The position numbers and the translations under genes are program-made. Positions 1-8,336 of a stretch of 64,000 bases of DNA are shown here, in pieces (position 1 is the first letter of the stretch; the number at the start of each line of letters is the position of its first letter). Source of the DNA: Saprospira sp. CCB-QB6. GTDB lineage: Bacteria > Bacteroidota > Bacteroidia > Chitinophagales > Saprospiraceae. The stretch lies in contig NZ_CP116808.1 of assembly GCF_028464065.1 (NCBI RefSeq), positions 3,253,501 through 3,317,500 of the forward strand, read 5' to 3'. The notes under the pieces are model-generated. The model did not search any database. It worked only from the letters and a program-made list of their open reading frames with translations, and was not told the origin of the DNA.

Positions 1-111
1 AAAAAGCGACTTTCCCCTATCGCTTTAAGCGGATGCTCCTATAATTTGAAATTTTTTATAGCTGATAACAAAAGACTTAGCTAGAATCTTGACTTTGCTG
101 TTTAAAAAAGA

Positions 112-143
112 TTTGGCAAAGCTAAAAAGCCGCCTTATATTTG
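112..143 (+). promoter_or_regulatory. Bacteroidota-type promoter of the SRP RNA
   Basis: A TTTG box at 112–115 is followed after 20 nt by TATATTTG at 136–143. This matches the known Bacteroidota consensus TTTG–N19-21–TAnnTTTG exactly. The RNA it would drive begins about five bases downstream, as expected for this promoter type. Confidence 0.75.
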
Positions 144-147
144 CAGC

Positions 148-241
148 GGAGCCAAGAGACACGGGCAGCTCCTACTGAACTCCCCCAGGTCGGAAACGAA
201 GCAAGGGTAGGTGGTTGAGCGCTTGGTGTAGATCGGGCTCC
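148..241 (+). ncRNA. ffs: Signal recognition particle RNA, small bacterial (4.5S) type
   Basis: The RNA binds Ffh and forms the SRP that targets nascent membrane and secreted proteins to the translocon. The diagnostic apical loop is visible around 185–208: CAGGTCGGAAACGAAGCAAGG, with the GGAA-type tetraloop and asymmetric loop bound by the Ffh M domain. The ends pair (GGAGCC at 148–153 with GGCTCC at 236–241), giving one hairpin of about 94 nt, the usual length for a 4.5S RNA without an Alu domain. A consensus promoter lies immediately upstream and a terminator downstream. The protein partner, ffh, is on the minus strand at 37.1–38.4 kb. Confidence 0.9.
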
Positions 242-275
242 TTTTTTATGAGAATCATCAATAGACTATATATAA

Positions 276-308
276 AGCCAGTTTTCTGCAAAGAGGACTG
301 GCTTTTTC
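276..308 (+). terminator. Intrinsic terminator after the SRP RNA
   Basis: AGCCAGT pairs with ACTGGCT across a short loop and is followed by TTTTTC. It lies 35 bases beyond the mature SRP RNA end. Confidence 0.7.
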
Positions 309-375
309 TTTTGGGGCTATGGCGCCTAGGCCGAATTTGGTCCAATAGCCGTAGGCGGAAGAGCGCAGCAGGCCT

Positions 376-538
376 AAAGGCCTGCCTTTGGGCGCCCGCA
401 GGGCGCCTTGCATTGGCTGAGCGATGCGCAGCAGTGGCCCAAAGGGCCAGACCCAGCGGGCAAAGCCCGCGCAGGGCCGAGCGAGCAGCGAGCTGCGGAG
501 CGTAGCGACCCTAGGCCGAAGGCCGTAGGGGCAGCCCC
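376..538 (-). repeat. Hairpin-mosaic element, copy 1
   Basis: Read on the minus strand it starts with a T-rich tract and GGGGCTG and ends with CAGCC, so the outer helix is GGCTG/CAGCC. The inner helix is GCAG/CTGC. Variable hairpins include GCGGGC/GCCCGC and GGCCC/GGGCC. The flanking stretch 309–375 is also GC-rich but does not match the core. It lies between the SRP RNA terminator and the TetR gene. Confidence 0.75.
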
Positions 539-616
539 AAAAAAAGAAAAATAATTGCGCAAAACTTGGTAACTTTAGGGCGGAAAAAAAGTTTTTTAGC
601 ACCTACGCCAGAAAAT

Positions 617-1255
617 ATGGGACGAAAACCAGTCAAAAAAGAACGAATTGATGATCCTAGCCTAAAAGCTAGTTGGATCGAACAACTATCTACTGTTTAT
701 TTGCGCAATGGATTGACCAAATTTACAATGGATGACATTGCCGCTAAATTGGGCATTAGCAAGGCCACCTTATACAAATATTTTGCTTCTAGGGCAGAGA
801 TTTTGGATGCCGTTGTCCGCCTTCGGATTACGGAAATAGAAGCTTTTGAGGACCAATTGAGCGATGCGCAGATTACCTTTAGCGAGCGCTATTTTGAGGT
901 CATTAAGAAAGCCTCGGTCATGTTGGCCGAAATGTCGAACCAATTTTTGATTGATAGCCGACAGCTGTATCCTGAGCTTTGGGCTAAAATGCGTGATTTT
1001 CAGGATCGGGCCTTATTTGTGGTAGAAGCCTTTTACCGCAAAGGTATCGAGGCAGGTATCATGAATGATATCAATCCGCGTTTGTTGGCGTTGACCGATA
1101 AGATGTTTATTCGTTCTGTAGCCGATGAAGCTTTTTTGCAAGAGTATGATATCTCTTTGCAAGAGGCCTTTGATAATTATTTTTTGATGAAAAGTCGAGG
1201 CATTTTTACGCAAAAGTATTTGCAGAAAAATGCAGAGACCGAAGAAGAACAATAA
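617..1255 (+). CDS. TetR/AcrR-family transcriptional regulator
   Basis: A 212-residue DNA-binding repressor-type protein. The N-terminal helix-turn-helix is clear at about residues 27–60, with FTMDDIAAKLGISKATLYKY as the TetR signature. The rest is helical and divergent, as expected for a ligand-binding and dimerisation domain, so the ligand cannot be read from sequence. The ATG at 617 (MGRKPVKKER) is preferred to a TTG at 566 because the extra residues run back into the repeat-rich spacer. The stop lies 7 bases before the start of the reductase gene, so the two are probably co-transcribed and the regulator may control that operon. Confidence 0.85.
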   Translation: MGRKPVKKERIDDPSLKASWIEQLSTVYLRNGLTKFTMDDIAAKLGISKATLYKYFASRAEILDAVVRLRITEIEAFEDQLSDAQITFSERYFEVIKKASVMLAEMSNQFLIDSRQLYPELWAKMRDFQDRALFVVEAFYRKGIEAGIMNDINPRLLALTDKMFIRSVADEAFLQEYDISLQEAFDNYFLMKSRGIFTQKYLQKNAETEEEQ

Positions 1256-1262
1256 GTCCAAT

Positions 1263-2366
1263 ATGAATGCAGCGCATCAGTTTTACACCCTTTCGGTAAA
1301 AGAAGTAGTTTCGCTTTCGGCCGATACGGTAAAGCTTGTTTTTGCAGTTCCCGAAGCGCTCAAGGAGCAGTTTAGTTATATTTCGGGCCAATATTTAACC
1401 TTGCGTTTTCAGTTGAATGGGCAAGAAGAGCGTCGAGCCTACTCGCTTTGTTCTAGTCCTGTTTTGGACCAAGATTTAGCGGTGGCAGTGAAAAGAGTGC
1501 CTCAGGGTTTGGTCTCTAATCACATCAACGATCAGGTCAAGGCGGGGGATCAGCTAGAAGTAATGCCCCCCGAAGGGCATTTTGTGGCCCAACCTCAGGC
1601 CGATGAGAAAAAAGACTATTTTTTGTTTGGCGGAGGAAGTGGATTGACGCCCTTATTATCCATCTTAAAGTCGATCATTGAGCTAGCGCCTAAAAGTCGG
1701 GTTTTCCTCTATTATCAAAATAGAACCGAAGAGAGCATCTTGTTTCGGGAGGAGCTAGATCGCTTAGAAAAACGTTATGCGGGACAGCTGTTGGTACAGC
1801 ATATCCTCAGTCAACCCAAAACGGAGAGTTCAGGCGGCTTTATGGGCTTATTTGCCAAGAAAAGCCGCAATTGGAAGGGAGAAGTTGGGCGTATAGATGC
1901 CAAAAAAGCGAGTCGATTCATCAAAGAACATCAGGCCGCTGATGGTCGCCCTGTAGAGCTTTATCTTTGTGGACCAGCGGGTTTGATGGATGCGGCCCAG
2001 AAGGCGGCTCAAAACCTAGGTTTAGAGCAAGTTCATCGCGAGTGGTTCAATGCGGATGAAACGCCCAAAAATGAGGTGAAGGCACAGGCCAATGCCAAGG
2101 TCTATGCTCGCATTGATGGGGAAGACTTTGAGGTGGTTTTGCAAAAGAAAGAATCTATCTTGGATGGTTTGCGTAGGGTAGGGGCCGATGCGCCTTTTTC
2201 TTGCATGGCGGGAACTTGTTCGAGCTGCATGGCCAAGGTAGAAGAGGGCAGCGTAGAAATGGAACGCTGTCTGGCTTTAGACGAAGAAGAGATTGCTGAG
2301 GGATTTGTGCTTAGCTGCCAATCGAAGCCGACTAGTCCCATTGTTCGAATAAACTTTGATGTGTAA
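1263..2366 (+). CDS. Ferredoxin–NAD(P)H reductase family protein with C-terminal 2Fe-2S domain (PaaE/HmpX-like)
   Basis: A 367-residue electron-transfer flavoprotein. The order is an FAD-binding barrel (about residues 5–105, with RAYSLCSSP as the FAD motif), an NAD(P)-binding fold (about 115–260, GGGSGLTPLLSI and LCGPAGLM), and a plant-type ferredoxin domain. The cluster ligands are C-x4-C-x2-C in SCMAGTCSSC plus a distal Cys in VLSCQSKP. This arrangement is that of PaaE, the reductase of phenylacetyl-CoA epoxidase, and of related reductases. No other paa genes are nearby, so the partner oxygenase is unknown. ATG 1263 is chosen over ATG 1230, which would overlap the TetR gene. Confidence 0.85.
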   Translation: MNAAHQFYTLSVKEVVSLSADTVKLVFAVPEALKEQFSYISGQYLTLRFQLNGQEERRAYSLCSSPVLDQDLAVAVKRVPQGLVSNHINDQVKAGDQLEVMPPEGHFVAQPQADEKKDYFLFGGGSGLTPLLSILKSIIELAPKSRVFLYYQNRTEESILFREELDRLEKRYAGQLLVQHILSQPKTESSGGFMGLFAKKSRNWKGEVGRIDAKKASRFIKEHQAADGRPVELYLCGPAGLMDAAQKAAQNLGLEQVHREWFNADETPKNEVKAQANAKVYARIDGEDFEVVLQKKESILDGLRRVGADAPFSCMAGTCSSCMAKVEEGSVEMERCLALDEEEIAEGFVLSCQSKPTSPIVRINFDV

Positions 2367-2369
2367 TTT

Positions 2370-3440
2370 ATGGCTAGCCCCAAAGAAATTATCCGAGATT
2401 TTAAACAGGGCCAAATAGCGCCTGTCTACTTTTTGCATGGCGAGGAGGAGTTTTATATTGATGAGATTGCCGACTTTATAGAGGCCAATGCCCTTACCGA
2501 AGATCAAAAAGCCTTTAATCAGACGGTTTTATATGGGAAGGATACGGACTTCAAGCAGGTGTTAGATGCCGCTCGCCGCTACCCTATGCTCGCAGAGCGG
2601 CAGTTGGTGGTCCTTAAAGAGGCCCAGACGATGCGCAGTTTGGACCAATTGGAGAGCTATATCAAAAATCCCTTGCCCACTACGCTTTTGCTTATTTTGC
2701 ATAAGCACAAAAAGCTCGATAGCCGCAAAAAACTAGGCAAAAGCCTCAAAGCAGCCGAAAAAGCGGGCAAGGCGGTCCTCTTCGAAAGCAAAAAGCCCTA
2801 TGAAAATGAGCTGCCTGGCTGGATCCGCCATTACCTTAAAGATAAAGGCGCGCAAATTGAGGAGGAGGCCGGCCTATTACTGGCCGAATATCTAGGAAAT
2901 GATTTGGGCAAGATTGCCAATGAGCTCGAAAAGCTGCTCATTAACCACCCTAAGGGGCAGTTGATCGGCAAAGCAGAAATTGAGAAAAACATCGGCATCA
3001 GCAAAGATTATAATGTCTTTGAACTACAATCGGCCTTGGCCCAAAGGGAAGCCCTCAAGGCGCAACGGATTGTCAAATACTACCAAGCAAACCCCAAAGC
3101 AGGCCCCTTGCCCATGCTTACGGGGGTGCTCTACAACTTTTTTAGTAAAGCTTATATTTGTCGCTTTCTCTCCAACTTAGATGATGTGAGTATTGCCGAG
3201 GCTATTGGACAAAGAGCTTATGGCCGCCCAGGCCAAAAAACAAAGCGCTTTGCCGATTATCGCCAAGCGCTCAAACATTACTCCCTGCCTCAGTTAGAGG
3301 CCATTATTGCCCTGCTCAAAATCTATGATCTTCGCTCGAAAGGGGTGGGCTGGCCTCAGGTGGGCGACATCTTTAATGAGCAGACGGAATCGGGACAGCT
3401 ATTACAGGAAATGGTGTCTAGAATTTTAGCGCTAGACTAA
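2370..3440 (+). CDS. holA: DNA polymerase III delta subunit
   Basis: A 356-residue clamp-loader subunit that opens the beta sliding clamp. The N-terminal segment PVYFLHGEEEFYIDEIADFI replaces a functional Walker A motif, as in HolA proteins. The middle AAA+ lid (EYLGNDLGKIANELEKL) and the C-terminal collar domain are typical. Length and domain order are normal. The start lies 3 bases after the reductase stop, so it probably belongs to the same transcript. No clear terminator follows; a stretch of about 85 bp without features leads to the next gene. Confidence 0.92.
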   Translation: MASPKEIIRDFKQGQIAPVYFLHGEEEFYIDEIADFIEANALTEDQKAFNQTVLYGKDTDFKQVLDAARRYPMLAERQLVVLKEAQTMRSLDQLESYIKNPLPTTLLLILHKHKKLDSRKKLGKSLKAAEKAGKAVLFESKKPYENELPGWIRHYLKDKGAQIEEEAGLLLAEYLGNDLGKIANELEKLLINHPKGQLIGKAEIEKNIGISKDYNVFELQSALAQREALKAQRIVKYYQANPKAGPLPMLTGVLYNFFSKAYICRFLSNLDDVSIAEAIGQRAYGRPGQKTKRFADYRQALKHYSLPQLEAIIALLKIYDLRSKGVGWPQVGDIFNEQTESGQLLQEMVSRILALD

Positions 3441-3525
3441 AATTTAGTTGCAGTTCTAACTAGAAGTCTATAGCTTCGTTTCCTTTGATGGTCTCCCCTG
3501 ATTTTAATATTTAACCCTTCCAATC

Positions 3526-4221
3526 ATGCAAGAAAAAATTCAAGAACTTCAAGCCCTTTGCGAAGCCTACTTTCAAGCGCATCCCGAAGCCGAAAAGACC
3601 AAAATTCAACTGCTTTATATTGCAGAAGATGAGGAGGGCGAATTGATCGAAGATGAACATAATGGCCTCTCGTATTATGCTGGAGAGCCCCCTTATATCG
3701 AGGATTGGCCCTATATGGAGGACACGCCCATGCAACATATGCTGACTCTCGATCTTCGGGCCTTACCGCAACTCAATAAGCAGTTTATTAGCCTTTTTGT
3801 GGCCGAACCCTTTGAGAACGAAGCCTACGAGCCCTACAATCCCGATACCTTTCTCTATTACCATTCTGGCCAAGTTCGAGATGAGGAACAGGATGCACCC
3901 ATTGAACCCGTAGACGAACAGCGGCCCATTGCGATGTTCCCCATTGAGGTCCCCACAGCGGCTTTCCTCAACGAGGAAGAGGTCGAAGAAGCCGAGGACT
4001 GGGATGGCGAAGATTTTGAACTGAGCGAAGAACTCAACGCCATTCAATTGGCTATTTTTAACTGCTCTTATATCGGCGGAAAGCCTATCTGGCTACAAAG
4101 TAAAGATTATGAAGGCCCCTTTATCGGGCAGTTTGATATGGAGCTGGTGCCAGAAATTAACCTGGGCGATTCCGGCATCATGTATATCTTTGAAGAGACC
4201 GCCTTTTGGCAATGTTACTAA
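3526..4221 (+). CDS. DUF1963/YwqG-like protein
   Basis: A 231-residue acidic soluble protein with no signal peptide. The C-terminal third contains YIGGKPIWLQ, FIGQFDMELV and GDSGIMYIFEETAFWQCY. These resemble the conserved blocks of the YwqG/DUF1963 family (GG-P-W, Q-D, and G-x-Y-F). The middle is rich in Glu and Asp (about residues 115–170). Members of this family have no established biochemical role. It stands alone, followed by a strong terminator. Confidence 0.6.
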   Translation: MQEKIQELQALCEAYFQAHPEAEKTKIQLLYIAEDEEGELIEDEHNGLSYYAGEPPYIEDWPYMEDTPMQHMLTLDLRALPQLNKQFISLFVAEPFENEAYEPYNPDTFLYYHSGQVRDEEQDAPIEPVDEQRPIAMFPIEVPTAAFLNEEEVEEAEDWDGEDFELSEELNAIQLAIFNCSYIGGKPIWLQSKDYEGPFIGQFDMELVPEINLGDSGIMYIFEETAFWQCY

Positions 4222-4229
4222 ATAATTCT

Positions 4230-4267
4230 CGCCAGCTTTTCTTTTAGAAGGGCTGGCTTTTTCTTTT
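4230..4267 (+). terminator. Intrinsic terminator
   Basis: GCCAGC pairs with GCTGGC around a 15-base spacer and is followed by TTTTTCTTTTT. The T-tract runs straight into hairpin-mosaic copy 2. Confidence 0.8.
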
Positions 4268-4269
4268 TA

Positions 4270-4436
4270 GGGGCTGCCCCGCCCTTCGGGCGGGTCGGGC
4301 TGTCTCGCAGCTCGCTGATCGCTCGGCCCTGCGCCGCCAAGGGCGGCTGGGTCTGGCCCTGCGGGCCACTGCTGTCCATCCCTCAGCCAAGTCGCTACGC
4401 TCCTTTGCGGCGGCTTGGCCGCCTGTTCCATCCAAA
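4270..4436 (+). repeat. Hairpin-mosaic element, copy 2
   Basis: A good reference copy. The outer helix is GGCTG (4272–4276) with CAGCC (4384–4388); the inner helix is GCAG (4307–4310) with CTGC (4369–4372). Variable hairpins are GCCC/GGGC, GCCGCC/GGCGGC and GGCCC/GGGCC. A GC-rich tail with CGGCGGCTTGGCCGCCTG follows. Confidence 0.85.
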
Positions 4437-4511
4437 AGGACCAAAATTAAATGCGGTAAAAAGCTTTAATCCTATTACTTTTGTGCGGAACTTTAAAGCT
4501 GCTCTAAAGAA

Positions 4512-4519
4512 TAGCTTTG
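4512..4519 (+). promoter_or_regulatory. Candidate promoter -7 box for the threonylcarbamoyl-AMP synthase gene
   Basis: TAGCTTTG fits the TAnnTTTG box and lies 47 bases before the start codon. A second match, TACTTTTG, lies at 4476–4483. Neither has a clear TTTG box at the expected distance, so which one is used is uncertain. Confidence 0.35.
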
Positions 4520-4566
4520 CGCCTTTGGCAGAAGAACCAAATTCAAGACCTCATTATAACTACAAA

Positions 4567-5130
4567 ATGAAAGACGAAAAAGCAGCAATCTTAGCCTGTT
4601 TGCAAGAGGGCGGCAGCCTGCTCTATCCCACAGATACCATCTGGGGCCTAGGTTGCGATGCCCATAATGTAGCGGCTGTAGAACAGTTATACGCCCTCAA
4701 GCGTCGTCCCGCAGAAAAATCATTAATCTTGCTGGTCTCCGATATCGAGATGCTCAAACAGTATGTTTTTCCCGTGCCCCCCAAAGCCGCTAAGCTGATT
4801 AGCTTTCATGAACGCCCACTGACCATTATTTACGATAAACCCAAGAACCTCCCCAAAGAACTCTTAGCTGCGGATGGAAGCATAGCAATCCGCGTTTGTC
4901 AATCGGCTTTTTGTCAAGATTTTATCCGTGATTTTGGCCGAGCGGTAGTTTCTACCTCCGCCAATTATAGCGGCCAGGCTAGTCCCGCCCACTTTGGCGA
5001 AATCGATCCCAATTTATTAGCAGAAGTAGACTATGTCTGCGAATATGGCCGAAGCAATCGCAAAAAAGTAGAACCCTCTACTATCGTCCGTATTGGCCCC
5101 AAGGAAGAATTGGAGTTTATTCGACCCTAA
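4567..5130 (+). CDS. L-threonylcarbamoyladenylate synthase (TsaC/Sua5/YrdC family)
   Basis: A 187-residue enzyme that makes threonylcarbamoyl-AMP from threonine, bicarbonate and ATP, the first step of the tRNA t6A37 modification. Visible family motifs are LLYPTDTIWGLGCDA near the N-terminus, LKRRPAEKSLILLVSD (the KxR..K.. segment) and the STSANYSGQ motif near residue 138. It is a single YrdC domain without the Sua5 C-terminal extension. ATG 4567 is chosen because an upstream in-frame extension to 4405 would translate the hairpin-mosaic repeat. Confidence 0.88.
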   Translation: MKDEKAAILACLQEGGSLLYPTDTIWGLGCDAHNVAAVEQLYALKRRPAEKSLILLVSDIEMLKQYVFPVPPKAAKLISFHERPLTIIYDKPKNLPKELLAADGSIAIRVCQSAFCQDFIRDFGRAVVSTSANYSGQASPAHFGEIDPNLLAEVDYVCEYGRSNRKKVEPSTIVRIGPKEELEFIRP

Positions 5131-5161
5131 TTGGGGGAGGTACTTAATTTTGCTATCTTTG
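5131..5161 (+). promoter_or_regulatory. Candidate promoter for the CCA-adding enzyme gene
   Basis: TATCTTTG at 5154–5161 matches the Bacteroidota -7 box exactly. A TTGG at 5131–5134 sits 19 bases upstream in the -33 position. The predicted leader to ATG 5202 is about 35 nt. Confidence 0.5.
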
Positions 5162-5201
5162 CGGCTTCTAATCTATTTGAAAACATAGCTTGCACCTTCC
5201 T

Positions 5202-6632
5202 ATGCAATTTGAGATGACGGCCCAAGAGGAGGCCCTGTTTAAAACCATTGCCCAATCCGCTAAGGCCTTGGGCTTTCCTACTTATGTTATTGGCGGTTAT
5301 GTCCGCGACCGTTTATTGGGCCGCTCTAGCAAAGGGAAAGACCTCGATTTGGTTTGTGTAGGTAGTGGTATCGAGTTGGCAAAAGCCATTGCCAAAAGCC
5401 TCAAACCACAACCCAAAGTGGTCACTTATGCCCGCTTTGGTACAGCCGCCTTACATCATAAAAACTGGGAAATCGAATTGGTCGGCGCTCGCAAAGAGTC
5501 TTACCGACCCGAATCTCGCAAACCCATTGTAGAAAATGGTACCTTAGAAGATGACCAAAATCGCCGAGATTTTACCATCAACGCCCTAGCTATTTCCCTC
5601 AATGAAGCCGATTTTGGCCAGTTGCTAGATCCCTTTGGCGGCCTAGCCGATCTAGAAAAAAAATGTATCCGCACTCCACTGGCTCCAGAAACTACCTTTT
5701 CCGATGACCCGCTCCGAATGATGCGCGCCATCCGCTTTGCTAGCCAGTTGGGCTTCGAGATCGAAGAGAAAACCTTTGCCGCTATTCAGTCAGAGCGGGA
5801 ACGTATTCACATTATCTCGCAAGAGCGCATCAGCACCGAGCTGAATAAAATTATGCTCTCGCCCAAGCCTTCTTTGGGCCTTGGCCTACTCTTTAAGTCG
5901 GGCTTACTAGAACTGATTTTCCCTGAGCTTTATGCGATGCATGGGGTAGAAGAAAAAGAAGGCATTCGCCACAAAGATAATTTTTGGCACACCCTACAGG
6001 TGGTCGATAATATGGCCCAAAAAAGCGATGATCTCTGGATGCGCTGGTCGGCCCTTTTGCACGATATTGCCAAGCCCCTGACCAAACGCTACTTTAAGGG
6101 CCAAGGTTGGAGCTTTCACGGACATGAGGCCGTGGGCGGCAAATTGGTCCCCAAAATCTTTAAGCGCTTTAAGTTGCCGCTAGACCAAAAAATGAAGAAG
6201 GTTCAGAAAATCGTGAGCATGCACCAACGCCCTATTCTGCTCACTCAAGACCGAGAAAATATTACGGATTCTGCCATCCGCCGCCTTTTGTTTGAGGCTG
6301 GAGAAGACCTAGAAGACCTGCTCTTGATGTGCGAGGCCGATAGCACTACGGCTAACCCTAAAAAATTGGCCCGCTATGCCGATAATCTGCTGTTCTTGCG
6401 CCAACGTCTGCAGGAGGTAGAAGAAAAGGACCATCTCCGCCAATGGCAACCCCCAATTTCTGGAGAGGAAATTATGGAGACCTTCCAAATCAAACCCTCT
6501 AGACCCGTGGGCCAACTCAAAAATGCCATCCGAGAAGCTATTTTAGATGGCCTAATTCCCAATGAATATGAGGCCGCCCGCAATTTTATGCTGGAACAGG
6601 CTGCGACTATGGGCCTATACCCCAAAAATTAG
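5202..6632 (+). CDS. cca: CCA tRNA nucleotidyltransferase with HD domain
   Basis: A 476-residue class II nucleotidyltransferase that adds or repairs the 3' CCA end of tRNAs. The N-terminal catalytic domain shows VIGGYVRDRLLG and the DLDLVCVG metal motif, then RRDFTINALA, DPFGGLADL and the neck motif DPLRMMRAIRFASQLGF. An HD phosphohydrolase domain follows (LLHDIAKPLTKRY, FHGHEAVGG). The ATG at 5202 (MQFEM) is preferred to the upstream TTG; ATG 5214 is also possible. It is followed 6 bases later by the WW-rich repeat protein, so the two may be co-transcribed. Confidence 0.9.
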   Translation: MQFEMTAQEEALFKTIAQSAKALGFPTYVIGGYVRDRLLGRSSKGKDLDLVCVGSGIELAKAIAKSLKPQPKVVTYARFGTAALHHKNWEIELVGARKESYRPESRKPIVENGTLEDDQNRRDFTINALAISLNEADFGQLLDPFGGLADLEKKCIRTPLAPETTFSDDPLRMMRAIRFASQLGFEIEEKTFAAIQSERERIHIISQERISTELNKIMLSPKPSLGLGLLFKSGLLELIFPELYAMHGVEEKEGIRHKDNFWHTLQVVDNMAQKSDDLWMRWSALLHDIAKPLTKRYFKGQGWSFHGHEAVGGKLVPKIFKRFKLPLDQKMKKVQKIVSMHQRPILLTQDRENITDSAIRRLLFEAGEDLEDLLLMCEADSTTANPKKLARYADNLLFLRQRLQEVEEKDHLRQWQPPISGEEIMETFQIKPSRPVGQLKNAIREAILDGLIPNEYEAARNFMLEQAATMGLYPKN

Positions 6633-6638
6633 TATGCT

Positions 6639-7100
6639 ATGAATAATCTCCAAGTCAAACATTTTTCTGCCTATACTCGACTAGAAGACAAGGATATCCG
6701 TACCGTGGTGGTTCTTGAAGATGAGTCGATCTGGTGGCATGCCCCTGGCTATCCCTGGCAACCTTCGTCCAATGATGGCCTGCCTAAGGATTATAAAATT
6801 GCCCATTTTGTGGCCTATAGCCGCTCGCCTAGAGATGGTAGCCGCTATGTGGCGGTCCTTGAAGACCAATCGATTTGGTGGTTTGTCCCTGGCCACCCTT
6901 GGCAACCCTCTTCCCATAAAGGCCTACCCGATAATTACCAAATTGCCGATTTTCAGGCCTTTATGCAGGATAGCCAAACGGTTTATATGCTCCGCCTGAC
7001 TGACCAAACCATCTGGATCTTCACTCCCGAAAGCAGTTGGCAGCCGCTTCCCCTCAATGGTTTACCCCTGAAGGTGGAACCCAAGAATTTGCAGCAATAA
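6639..7100 (+). CDS. Three-repeat Trp-rich protein of unknown function
   Basis: A 153-residue soluble protein made almost wholly of three tandem copies of a unit of about 48 residues. Each unit has F-x-A-Y/F, then V-x-x-L-E-D-x-S-I-W-W, then P-G-x-P-W-Q-P-S-S, then G-L-P-x-x-Y-x-I. Copies one and two are close; copy three is diverged (LRLTDQTIWIFTPESSWQPL). The pattern suggests a small beta-propeller or similar beta-repeat fold, but that is inference. There is no signal peptide. I do not recognise a named family. Confidence 0.7.
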   Translation: MNNLQVKHFSAYTRLEDKDIRTVVVLEDESIWWHAPGYPWQPSSNDGLPKDYKIAHFVAYSRSPRDGSRYVAVLEDQSIWWFVPGHPWQPSSHKGLPDNYQIADFQAFMQDSQTVYMLRLTDQTIWIFTPESSWQPLPLNGLPLKVEPKNLQQ

Positions 7101-7104
7101 CTAT

Positions 7105-7132
7105 AAAGCCTCCATTTTAGGAGGCTTTTTTG
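7105..7132 (+). terminator. Intrinsic terminator
   Basis: GCCTCC pairs with GGAGGC across ATTTTA and is followed by TTTTTT. It closes the cca operon. Confidence 0.85.
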
Positions 7133-8034
7133 TGCTTTATCTAAGCTGTTTTGGGGCGGCCGCCACTATGCTGCGGGGCTAAATTTAATGAGGGTTTCAA
7201 CCCTCATCTATATACTATTGCGAAGCAAGACCATTGTTGCGGTGGGTTTTAACCTACCGAAACGGTCCTCCGCAGCGCTGGGCCTTTTGGCCTTCGGCCA
7301 TCTTGGCCGAGATATAGGCTAGAGGATACAGGACCCTAGGGCCAAGGCCCTAGGCTAAGGTATTGGTCGCCCCCTACGTCGAGGGGGCTTTTTGTGCTTC
7401 GGTCAATGGTTATTGTGGGGGATAGCCATAAGGGCAGAGAAAAAGCGAACAAGGACTTTAGTCCGTCAGTTCGCTCCGTCAACAACCCTGGGCTTCAGCC
7501 CAGGGCAGTAAGAATAGAAGTTGTTAAACAAGCTTAAGGGTATAGTGAGCGTATTGTCCCATGGGCTGAAGCCCATGGTTGCGGGTCTATGCAAACTAGC
7601 GGGCTAAAGCCCTTGTTTGCTTGTATTAGCATTCGTTATGGGCCGATGGTTTTAACCATCGGCTCATTTTTATTGCAGTCAGTGTGGCCTCTTTTGTTGC
7701 TGTAGGTTTCAACCTACAGACCCATATAGCCCAATAGCTGTAAAGATGATAATAAATGAGGAGATACAGGACCTTAGGAGACAAAATCTCTATCATTTAG
7801 CCCTGTGGGTTGAAACCCACAGCAAAAAGGGCATCCATTCTAGCCCTAATAAAATGAGCTGAAGGTTAAAACCTTCAGCCCATAACTAGAGGAGGGGGAA
7901 TTGACTAAGGGAAGGTAGATAAAAGGCCAAAAGATTTAAGTTAATGCGGCTTTTAAGCTGTATTCCATAAAAATATTGCGGAGCAATACCAACGGTTGCC
8001 TGGCTGTAGGTTTCAACCTACAGGCCCATATAGC

Positions 8035-8182
8035 AGGCGGCACAGCCGCCGCAAAGGAGCGAAGCGACTGGCCTAGCGATGCGGAGGGGTGGCCGCAGGC
8101 CAGACCAAGGCGGCAAAGCCGCCGCAGGGCCGAGCGAACAGCGAGCCCCAAAGCGTAGCGCCTGCCGCAGGCAGGAGGCCCC
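8035..8182 (-). repeat. Hairpin-mosaic element, copy 3
   Basis: On the minus strand the outer helix is GGCCT/AGGCC and the inner helix is GGGG/CCCC. Variable hairpins are CCTGCC/GGCAGG and GGCGGC/GCCGCC. An eight-base T-tract precedes GGGG. Confidence 0.8.
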
Positions 8183-8323
8183 AAAAAAAACGCCCTACTG
8201 ATTATAGAGAAAAAGGCCTAGATCCTGCTTTATCGTGAGGCTGAAAAAAGCCCAAGGGGCTTTGGGCTAGCAATTTTTGTTAAAAACCTATATATTGCTT
8301 TTCGTAAAGATTCAATCAAACCG

Positions 8324-8336
8324 TTAAAGCTATAGT
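8324..8336 (+). promoter_or_regulatory. 13-base motif repeated before mod and before res
   Basis: TTAAAGCTATAGT occurs here, four bases before the mod start codon, and identically at 9994–10006, about 50 bases before res. It could be an operator or transcription signal shared by the two genes. The function is unknown. Confidence 0.4.
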
